Source: Pseudonocardiales bacterium (GTDB lineage Bacteria; Actinomycetota; Actinomycetes; Mycobacteriales; Pseudonocardiaceae). Taken from it: 5,409 bases of DNA. Below are positions 1-5,208 of the stretch, in pieces (positions within the stretch are counted from its first letter, which is position 1; every line of letters starts with the position of its first letter). The position numbers and the translations under genes were made by a program. The notes beneath the pieces are model-generated. The model was not told where the DNA came from, did no database searches, and saw only the letters and a program-made list of their open reading frames with translations. The stretch lies in NCBI GenBank assembly GCA_025465385.1, contig JAODNG010000508.1:1-5409 (forward strand), read 5' to 3'.

Positions 1-29
1 GTGACCGAGCCCCGGTCGCCGGTACCCAT
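1..29 (-). CDS. TadE-like pseudopilin, N-terminus only (partial)
   Basis: Nine complete codons are visible from an ATG at 29-27, reading M-G-T-G-D-R-G-S-V before the window ends. The ATG shares one base with the TGA stop of the upstream pilin gene (TGATG), a standard coupling arrangement. A short charged leader ending in D-R-G-S-V is how actinobacterial TadE-like proteins begin just before the hydrophobic helix, usually continuing T-V-E-A. The homologous gene at this place in M. tuberculosis is Rv3655c. TadE-family proteins are minor pseudopilins processed by a prepilin peptidase and are needed for Flp pilus assembly. The assignment rests on nine residues and gene order, so the family is inferred; an alternative start further downstream cannot be excluded. 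Confidence 0.55.
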
Positions 30-256
30 CAGAACTGCACCGACAGCGCCCGCTGCACCAAGTCGTTGAGCGCGCCGACGATCATGTCACCAGTCACCAC
101 CTTGTAGAGCACGGCAGCGAATGCCGCCGCGGCGATCGTCCCGATCGCGTACTCGACAGTGCTCATGCCGGCTTCGCCGTCCACCGCACCGGCAAGTCGG
201 GCGATCACCAGCCGCCACCACCGCGGTCTGGTCACTGTGCTGCGTTGGGTAGTCAT
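29..256 (-). CDS. DUF4244 / Flp-like pilin
   Basis: A 75-residue protein with a basic N-terminus (many R and W), then G30-M31-S-T-V-E35-Y-A, then a hydrophobic helix at about residues 37-53. The G|M...E5 pattern is the class III (Flp) prepilin peptidase site: cleavage after G30 would leave a mature subunit of 45 residues with Glu at position +5. This is the DUF4244 family, corresponding to Rv3656c of M. tuberculosis, and is the likely main subunit of a Tad-type pilus or pseudopilus. The ATG start is preceded by AGGAG eight bases upstream, the clearest ribosome site in the operon. It follows tadC after 38 bp and overlaps the TadE-like gene by one base. The very short mature subunit is usual for Flp pilins. 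Whether a fibre is really made is inference. Confidence 0.88.
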   Translation of the reverse strand: MTTQRSTVTRPRWWRLVIARLAGAVDGEAGMSTVEYAIGTIAAAAFAAVLYKVVTGDMIVGALNDLVQRALSVQF

Positions 257-264
257 CGGATCAG

Positions 265-269
265 CTCCT
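265..269 (-). promoter_or_regulatory. Shine-Dalgarno site of the pilin gene
   Basis: AGGAG on the minus strand, eight bases before the pilin ATG (CTCCT on the plus strand). It lies in the only real gap of the operon (257-294) and supports the 256 start. The other genes have weak or no such site and rely on overlap with the previous gene. Confidence 0.75.
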
Positions 270-294
270 GTCTAGTTAGGTATCTGTCGTTCTC

Positions 295-894
295 TCACCA
301 CTGCCGCATCAGGCCACCGGCTAGTCCGATCAGCACCGGAACGACACCGATCACGAGAAAGGCGGGCAGGAAGCACAGCCCGAGCGGCGCCGCGATGAGC
401 ACTCCGGCGCGCTGCGCTCGGGCTTCGGATTGCTCGCGGGCGTCGGCTCGTACCTCTGTCGCCAGCCGGATCAGCGACTCGGCGAATGCGATGCCACTGC
501 GTCCGCTGCGCCGGGCGGCCTTAGCCAGCCGCGCCGTCGCAGTGCATTCCAGCGCGGGCAGCCAGGCCTGCATGGAATCAGCACCCAGGGCCAGCAGTTC
601 CGCGGTCCGCAGCAGTGCCGGCCCAGCCGGTTCGTCAAGGCCCTCAGCGACTGCCCGCACCGCCACCGGTACCGGCACTCCGGCTCGCAGGCAGGCCGCC
701 AGCAGCTCCCACGCGCCGGCTAACGCCAACGGCTCCACGTCGGTGTGCACGCTGCGTTGTGCCGACCCGGTAACACATGCCGACGCTGAAGCTCTGTTGC
801 TCGACTGCCGCAACCTCGATCGAGGACCAGCCGGACCGGGCAGCATCAGCAGTGCCATCGCTACCAGCAGCGTGGCCAGCGTCGGTGGCGTCAT
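295..894 (-). CDS. tadC: TadC-like type II secretion F domain protein
   Basis: A 199-residue protein when started at the ATG at 894-892, which overlaps the tadB stop as ATGA. The frame is open further upstream to 996, but that extension lies inside tadB, lacks membrane character and is probably not translated. Residues 3-19 are a hydrophobic segment. Residues 59-165 form the helical T2SF (GspF) core, with the alanine- and leucine-rich helices of TadC. Residues 164-196 are a long hydrophobic stretch, probably one or two membrane helices, ending in R-Q-W. TadB and TadC together form the inner-membrane platform moved by the TadA ATPase during pilin extraction. The homologue by order is Rv3657c. 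It is shorter than canonical proteobacterial TadC (about 300 residues), as is usual for the reduced actinobacterial version. Confidence 0.83.
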   Translation of the reverse strand: MTPPTLATLLVAMALLMLPGPAGPRSRLRQSSNRASASACVTGSAQRSVHTDVEPLALAGAWELLAACLRAGVPVPVAVRAVAEGLDEPAGPALLRTAELLALGADSMQAWLPALECTATARLAKAARRSGRSGIAFAESLIRLATEVRADAREQSEARAQRAGVLIAAPLGLCFLPAFLVIGVVPVLIGLAGGLMRQW

Positions 895-1733
895 GCCGGT
901 ACCGCCCCGGACACCAGCCGCGCACTCCAGAGCACGCCGACGCAGGCCACCGCTGTGCCGATCACCAGAAGCAGCTGACCCACCATGGTGTGGCACAGCA
1001 CACGCAACGGGGCGGCACCCACCGCCTCGCCTAGCGCCAGACCGAGCAGCGGCAGCCCGGCCAGCACCGCAGCGGTCGCTCGGGGTCCAGCAAGCCGGGC
1101 TTGCACCTCGGCGGCGAAGCGCACCCGGTGCTCGGTATCCGAGCGCACCGCGTCAAGCAGGTCGGCGAGTGGGATCCCGTAGCGATCGGCGAGCGACCAT
1201 GCATCGGCGAGCCGGCCTAGCCACGCACGCAACGGCGCTGGACCAGCGCTGCGCAGCACCGCCGGGACGTCGCCGCCGAGCCTGGCCGCCGCTGCCACTG
1301 CTGACAGTGCCCGGACAACGTCAGTGCCCGCGTGGGGGGACCCGTCGCTCTGGGTTTCGGCAGCCGCTGCGATCGCATCACCGGGATGAGCGCCGGCCCG
1401 CAGTTCCGCCACCAGAATTCCGAGCGCATCGGAGAGTCCGGTGGCCGCCGATGCCACCGTCCGGCAATCCCGACCGGCCCGGCGGCGCGCGACGGCGGTG
1501 CCGGTCACCATCGCGGCGGCCAGACCGCCACCTACGCCGGCCAGCAAGGCGCCGACTCCCACCGCGAGGCCTACTAGCAGCAGGCCGCAACGCCGGGTGG
1601 CCCAGCGACCGCAGGACGCCGCGGCTCGAACTCGAGCGTCACGGCGGCGCAGCCCGGTGAGCCGGCTTCGACCTACCCCCGCCGGCCAGTACAACACCCC
1701 CGCCGCCAGCGCGGCCGCCGCAAAGCTCAACAC
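891..1733 (-). CDS. tadB: TadB-like type II secretion F domain protein
   Basis: A 280-residue protein from a GTG at 1733-1731 that overlaps the tadA 3' end by 7 bp. I prefer this start because the next residues (V-L-S-F-A-A-A-A-L-A) begin a membrane segment. The upstream extension to 1799 is arginine-rich and lies within tadA. Hydrophobic segments are visible at about residues 2-18, 49-82 (likely two helices), 218-236 and 252-272. Between them lies a soluble helical T2SF domain (about 90-210). This is the expected TadB layout, and the homologue by order is Rv3658c. It would act in the cytoplasmic membrane as a partner of TadC and TadA. It ends in an ATGA overlap with tadC, so translation of the two is probably coupled. 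Confidence 0.83.
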   Translation of the reverse strand: MLSFAAAALAAGVLYWPAGVGRSRLTGLRRRDARVRAAASCGRWATRRCGLLLVGLAVGVGALLAGVGGGLAAAMVTGTAVARRRAGRDCRTVASAATGLSDALGILVAELRAGAHPGDAIAAAAETQSDGSPHAGTDVVRALSAVAAAARLGGDVPAVLRSAGPAPLRAWLGRLADAWSLADRYGIPLADLLDAVRSDTEHRVRFAAEVQARLAGPRATAAVLAGLPLLGLALGEAVGAAPLRVLCHTMVGQLLLVIGTAVACVGVLWSARLVSGAVPA

Positions 1734-2965
1734 GCCACACCGTGGCCTTGATCGTCGGCCGAGCCGACACGGTGCGCGCCGACGGCCGAGCCGACACAAA
1801 GTGCGCCGTCGAGCAGCTCAAGTAAGCGCTGACGCCCCGGGCCCCAACGACCCTTCTGCCAGGCAGGGACTACCCGGACCAGCTCGCTACCGCGCTCCAG
1901 CACCCCTACCGCGGCCAGTTCCCGCACCCCATCGCGGCGCACTACGTGCAGCACCACGTGTACGGCGGCGGCGAGCTGGCTGTGCAACGCGTTGCGCGCC
2001 ATGCCCCCCAACGCGGCCAGCGCCTCCAGCCGCGCCGGCACCTCGGCGGGTGAATTCGCGTGCAGCGTGCCGGCACCCCCTTCGTGGCCGGTGTTGAGTG
2101 CGGCGAGCAGCTCACATACCTCCGCCCCGCGCACCTCGCCGACCACCAACCGGTCCGGGCGCATCCGCAGCGCCTGGCGCACCAGGTCTCGCAGGGTCAC
2201 CTCACCGGCGCCTTCCACGTTGGGCGCCCGGGTGGTCAACCGGACGACATGCGGATGTTCCGGTGCTAGCTCGGGGGCTTCTTCGACGCAGACGATCCGC
2301 TCACTGGCCGGCACGCAGGCGAGCAGGGCGGCGAGCAGGGTGGTCTTTCCACTACCCGTGCCACCGACGACGAGGAAAGCCAGCCGGGCGGCGACGATGG
2401 CGCGCAGCAGCTTTCCCGCCTCGGGTGACACGCTGCCCACCGCCTGTAGCGCGTCAAGGCCGTGCGTGGTGGGCCGCAGCACGCGCAGCGAGATGCAGGT
2501 GCAGCCGGTGGCGATCGGCGGTAGTACGGCGTGCAGCCGGACGCCGCCGGGCAGCGCCGCATCGACGTACGGTGACGCATCGTCGAGGCGTCGCCCGGCG
2601 GCCAGCGCCAGCCGCTGAGCCAACCTGCGGACCGCATCGGCATCGGCGAACCGCACCTTGGTGCGGCGCAATTCACCGGCTTGTTCGATCCACACCTGAT
2701 CAGGTCCGCTGACCAGCACATCGGTGGTCTGCGGATCGGCCAGCAGCGGTTCCAGTGGGCCGGCCCCGATGAGCTCGCGCTGCAGCTCCCGCAGCGCCGA
2801 GAGCACCTGCAGATCGGCGAGCACACCATCGGACTCGGCCCGCACCGCGGCAGCCACCGTGCCTGGAGAGACGGCTACGCCCGCGGCAGCCAACCGGTTG
2901 CGCACCCGGTCGACCAGCTGTCCGGACAGCGCCGACGCTGCGCCTTGGCGCCCTGCCGTGGTCAC
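1727..2965 (-). CDS. tadA: TadA/CpaF secretion ATPase
   Basis: A 412-residue hexameric-ATPase family protein (VirB11/GspE superfamily, CpaF branch) that powers pilin export and assembly at the cytoplasmic membrane. The main motifs are present: Walker A G-G-T-G-S-G-K-T-T at 201-209 (Lys207), the acidic Asp-box region V-C-V-E-E-A-P-E-L at 225-233, Walker B D-R-L-V-V-G-E-V-R-G at 271-280 (Glu277), and the His box G-H-E-G-G-A-G-T-L-H at 293-302. Residues 1-110 form the N-terminal domain. The start is a GTG at 2965-2963 overlapping the ssd stop (GTGA), without a convincing ribosome site, so coupling is likely. The C-terminal tail after about residue 370 is divergent and carries a short repeat (VGSA twice, residues 392-403). 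The homologue by order is Rv3659c. The fold and catalytic role are secure; the substrate is inferred from the neighbouring pilin genes. Confidence 0.94.
   Translation of the reverse strand: MTTAGRQGAASALSGQLVDRVRNRLAAAGVAVSPGTVAAAVRAESDGVLADLQVLSALRELQRELIGAGPLEPLLADPQTTDVLVSGPDQVWIEQAGELRRTKVRFADADAVRRLAQRLALAAGRRLDDASPYVDAALPGGVRLHAVLPPIATGCTCISLRVLRPTTHGLDALQAVGSVSPEAGKLLRAIVAARLAFLVVGGTGSGKTTLLAALLACVPASERIVCVEEAPELAPEHPHVVRLTTRAPNVEGAGEVTLRDLVRQALRMRPDRLVVGEVRGAEVCELLAALNTGHEGGAGTLHANSPAEVPARLEALAALGGMARNALHSQLAAAVHVVLHVVRRDGVRELAAVGVLERGSELVRVVPAWQKGRWGPGRQRLLELLDGALCVGSAVGAHRVGSADDQGHGVAC
1756..1797 (+). repeat. Imperfect direct repeat at the tadA 3' end
   Basis: The 15-base sequence CGGCCGAGCCGACAC occurs at 1756-1770 and again at 1783-1797, a 27-base (nine-codon) period. 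On the minus strand it encodes the twice-seen VGSA near the TadA C-terminus. The first copy also lies in a short inverted repeat, GTCGGC at 1754-1759 with GCCGAC at 1763-1768, which could form a small hairpin just ahead of the tadB start. Confidence 0.8.
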
Positions 2966-4113
2966 GCTGCCGCGCCCAGGGACCGGTTGGAATCATCGAG
3001 TATCGCCAGCACCTGACGGGCGGCGGTGGCCAGCGGTCCCCGGGACCGGCCCGGCATCGCACCACGGTCCAGTGCGGCGGCCAAGCCCGGCTGCGGGCGC
3101 ATGGTTGCGAGCAGCGGAAGGCCCAGAGCCTGGCTGATGTCGCTGGGGGTGATCCCGCCCGGCGCCGGTCCCCGCACCACCAACTGCAACGAAACCCCAT
3201 AGCGCCGCACTCGGGCCGCCACCGCCGCGGCGGCAGCACAAGCCCGCACTTCTGCCGGCACCACCAGCACCGCCAGATCCGCCGATTCCAGCGCAGCGGT
3301 GCCCGGCTCGCAGGGATACCTGGGCACATCGCAGACCACTGTCTCGCCGGCGCGTCGTGCGGCACCGCATACCGTGCGCACTGCGACGCCGTCGGGTATT
3401 GGACAATCCCGATCGCAGTCCGACTGGCCGTCTTCTGACCGGCCGTACTCCGGCCGGCCGTACGACAAAACCGTCAGCCCACCCCGACCACCCACGCGGG
3501 GCATGGGAAGCGCAGCGTGCAGCGCCGCAGCCGGCACCCGGCCACCGCCCAGCGCGAGCCCGGACCACCGCAACCCGTGCATCTTCTCGGCACCCAAGGC
3601 GAGATCCAGGCCGCCGCCCAAGGCGTCGCAGTCGACGAGCATGGCGTGGCGTCCCGCTTCCGCGACCGCGACTGCGACGGCGGTCGCGAATACCGACGCC
3701 CCGGCGCCACCACGGCCACCGAGCACCGCCAGCACTCGCCCCGGGTCGGCCGGCGACTCCACCGCATCGGCCAGCGTGCCCACCAGCCATGCTTCCGCGT
3801 CCGGCAGCACAGCTACGTGTTGGGCACCGACCGCGACCGCGGACCGCCACACCTCCGAGTCGCCGTCCGCCGAGACGATCACCACGCCGTCTCTGCGGGG
3901 TAGGCCAGCGCTTGCGCTAGCCTTCGCTGCGTCGACGTCCAACAGGACCAGCGCGGCGCAGTTCCACCGTTCGCGGGCCGTCGCAAGGTCGGCGACCCGC
4001 TGCGGATCACACCCCGCTGCCGCCGCAAGTCGGGCGACCTCGTCGGCCAGTCCGCCTGGCGTCATGACCATGATCGGCTGCCGGCCAGCCGCGCGCGCAC
4101 CGCTTGTCTGCAC
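2962..4113 (-). CDS. ssd: Septum-site-determining protein Ssd (TadZ/CpaE/MinD-like)
   Basis: A 383-residue SIMIBI-class (MinD/ParA fold) protein. Residues 15-125 form a response-receiver-like N-terminal domain of the TadZ/CpaE type. The P-loop domain follows, with V-L-G-G-R-G-G-A-G-A-S at 130-140, a Walker A' strand M-L-V-D-C-D at 158-163, V-V-C-D-V-P at 259-264 and the strand A-V-L-V-V-P at 281-286. The P-loop has neither the deviant nor the standard lysine, a feature I remember also in M. tuberculosis Ssd (Rv3660c), so ATP hydrolysis is doubtful. Ssd in M. tuberculosis was reported to block septum formation and cause filamentation when overexpressed; TadZ-like proteins place Tad machines at the pole. 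It is first in the pilus operon and overlaps tadA by 4 bp. The GTG start at 4113 is uncertain: ATG codons at 4071 and 4065 (residues 15 and 17) sit where the conserved region begins. A repetitive insert lies at residues 218-232. Confidence 0.88.
   Translation of the reverse strand: MQTSGARAAGRQPIMVMTPGGLADEVARLAAAAGCDPQRVADLATARERWNCAALVLLDVDAAKASASAGLPRRDGVVIVSADGDSEVWRSAVAVGAQHVAVLPDAEAWLVGTLADAVESPADPGRVLAVLGGRGGAGASVFATAVAVAVAEAGRHAMLVDCDALGGGLDLALGAEKMHGLRWSGLALGGGRVPAAALHAALPMPRVGGRGGLTVLSYGRPEYGRSEDGQSDCDRDCPIPDGVAVRTVCGAARRAGETVVCDVPRYPCEPGTAALESADLAVLVVPAEVRACAAAAAVAARVRRYGVSLQLVVRGPAPGGITPSDISQALGLPLLATMRPQPGLAAALDRGAMPGRSRGPLATAARQVLAILDDSNRSLGAAA
3422..3466 (+). repeat. Three-copy 15-bp tandem repeat within ssd
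   Basis: Three adjacent 15-base units occupy 3422-3436, 3437-3451 and 3452-3466, with approximate consensus GACCGGCCGTACTCC. On the minus strand they encode the pentad series YGRPE-YGRSE-DGQSD (Ssd residues 218-232). The period is a multiple of three, so copy changes would keep the frame. It lies in a hydrophilic, probably surface-exposed loop between the Walker A' and later core strands. Confidence 0.85.
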
Positions 4114-4268
4114 TGTTTGCCCCCAGAGTTACCGGCCCCGCCCTTCCGGGGGCGTCCGGTGCGACTGTCGTTGCACCGGGTTGGCCAGGCCAGCAGCTAA
4201 TGATCGACATGTGGATAACAGGAGCACTGTGGATAGCGCGCAGATGTGGCCTCATATGCTGGCCAACT
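4114..4268. promoter_or_regulatory. Divergent intergenic region between ssd and the HAD gene
   Basis: A 155-bp gap between the diverging start codons of ssd and the HAD gene, so it should hold both promoters. On the ssd side, a GGGGG run six bases before the GTG is a weak ribosome site and TAACTC (minus strand, just upstream) is a possible -10. On the other side, the direct repeat GTGGATA appears at 4211-4217 and 4229-4235, 18 bp apart, a possible regulator site. No ORF in the gap is convincing. Confidence 0.55.
4255..4260 (+). promoter_or_regulatory. Candidate -10 element of the HAD gene (possibly leaderless)
   Basis: TATGCT at 4255-4260 fits the mycobacterial SigA -10 pattern TANNNT. The GTG start at 4269 lies eight bases further on, about where transcription should begin, so the mRNA may start with its initiation codon. 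No Shine-Dalgarno sequence precedes the GTG, which agrees. The -35 region is weak. This is an inference from spacing. Confidence 0.45.
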
Positions 4269-5075
4269 GTGAGCTCCTCCAGCCCGGGCGCCTCGGGCAT
4301 CGCGGCATTCTTCGACCTGGACAAGACCATCATCGCGAAGTCCAGTGCGTTCGTGTTCTCCCGAGCGTTCTTCCAGGAAGGTTTGATCAACCGGCGCGCA
4401 ATCCTCAAGAGCACCTACGCCCAGTTCATGTACCTGCTCGCGGGAGCCGACACCGAGCAGATGGAACGGATGCGTGCGCATATCACCGCTCAGTGCACCG
4501 GCTGGGACATCGCCCAGGTGACGGCGATCGTCGAGGAGACCCTGCACGACGTCGTGGACCCGCTGGTGTACGCCGAGGCAACCGAACTGATCGCCGCGCA
4601 CCACGAGCGGGGCGAGGACATCATCGTGGTGTCGGCCTCAGGAGTGGAGGTGGTCGCGCCGATCGCCAAGATGATCGGCGCGACGCACACCGTGGCCACC
4701 CGGATGGGCACCCACGACGGTCGGTACACCGGCGATGTGGAGTTCTACTGCGCGGGAGAGAACAAGGCACTGGCCGCCCGGCGGCTGGCCGAGGAGCACG
4801 GTTACGACATGCAACGTTGCCACGCCTACTCCGACTCCATCACGGATCTGCCGCTGTTGGAGGCGGTCGGCCACCCGACAGCGGTGAACCCGGACCGAGC
4901 GCTGCGCCGCGAGGCCGTTACGCGGGGCTGGCCCGTGCTCGCATTCTCCAACCCAGTCTCGCTACGGACCCGAATTCCGGCGCCGTCCGGTGCACAGATC
5001 GCCGCAGCTGTCGGATTGGGAGCAGCGGCCGCTGCTGGCGTCGCCTGGTACGGATTACGGCGACGGCAGCGTTGA
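4269..5075 (+). CDS. HAD-IB family hydrolase (SerB-like), C-terminally membrane-anchored
   Basis: A 268-residue protein from the GTG at 4269; the frame is open back to a TTG at 4104, but those 55 residues are unlike the family and overlap the ssd start. All four haloacid dehalogenase motifs are present: F-F-D-L-D-K-T with nucleophile Asp16 and acid Asp18, V-V-S-A-S-G with Ser122, Lys166 in G-E-N-K-A, and Y-S-D-S-x-T-D with Asp189 and Asp193. Residues 20-110 form the helical C1 cap typical of subfamily IB (phosphoserine phosphatase-like). Residues 241-262 are an alanine-rich hydrophobic helix followed by R-R-R-Q-R, a likely tail anchor. The homologue by order is Rv3661, annotated as similar to a Streptomyces protein linked to inhibition of morphological differentiation. 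It is probably an active phosphatase, but the substrate cannot be told from sequence; true phosphoserine activity is unproven. The neighbouring ssd hints at a shared envelope or division theme, which is speculation. Confidence 0.92.
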   Translation: MSSSSPGASGIAAFFDLDKTIIAKSSAFVFSRAFFQEGLINRRAILKSTYAQFMYLLAGADTEQMERMRAHITAQCTGWDIAQVTAIVEETLHDVVDPLVYAEATELIAAHHERGEDIIVVSASGVEVVAPIAKMIGATHTVATRMGTHDGRYTGDVEFYCAGENKALAARRLAEEHGYDMQRCHAYSDSITDLPLLEAVGHPTAVNPDRALRREAVTRGWPVLAFSNPVSLRTRIPAPSGAQIAAAVGLGAAAAAGVAWYGLRRRQR

Positions 5076-5090
5076 GCCGAGTCGGCTCAA
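5072..5090 (+). terminator. Inverted repeat overlapping the HAD stop codon
   Basis: Arms TTGAGCCGA (5072-5080) and TCGGCTCAA (5082-5090) are perfectly complementary around a single G, giving a strong stem that includes the TGA stop at 5073-5075. There is no T-run after it, but many actinobacterial terminators lack one. It would separate HAD transcription from the RNA gene downstream. A palindromic protein-binding site is the alternative. Confidence 0.55.
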
Positions 5091-5173
5091 TGGGTGTCGT
5101 TTAGCTCAAACGAGTGGCCCTGACCCGTTATTTGTTCGAAGAGTAACCAAAGCGCACTGCCTGATCGGGCCTC

Positions 5174-5202
5174 TTGCTGTGGCCCCGGTCACGGAGTAGA
5201 CA
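5174..5202 (+). promoter_or_regulatory. SigA-like promoter of the small RNA
   Basis: TTGCTG at 5174-5179 (-35) and TAGACA at 5197-5202 (-10) are separated by exactly 17 bp, predicting a transcript start near 5208-5210. It is the best promoter-like pair in the window and stands before the gene-free structured region, as expected for a strongly expressed RNA. The -10 lacks the final T of the consensus. Confidence 0.6.
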
Positions 5203-5208
5203 TGACTG

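Noticed and set aside
895..996. Longer TadC N-terminus beginning at 996
   Set aside because: The extra 34 residues lie inside tadB and lack family features; the ATGA overlap at 894 is the better start.
245..1660. 471-codon open frame on the plus strand
   Set aside because: Its protein is low-complexity (A, R, S, P) and lies antisense to tadC and tadB, which have clear family and membrane features; long antisense frames are expected at high GC.
3903..3922. Inverted repeat GGCCAGCGC / GCGCTAGCC within ssd
   Set aside because: One mismatch, inside coding sequence for alanine/serine-rich residues; readily explained by codon bias.
3299..5104. 601-codon open frame on the plus strand
   Set aside because: It is antisense to ssd and then runs out of frame over the HAD gene; no domain is recognisable and its composition is that of a GC-driven shadow.
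4990..5199. 69-codon plus-strand frame across the HAD 3' end
   Set aside because: It overlaps the conserved end of the HAD gene in another frame and ends in the RNA promoter region; nothing supports translation.
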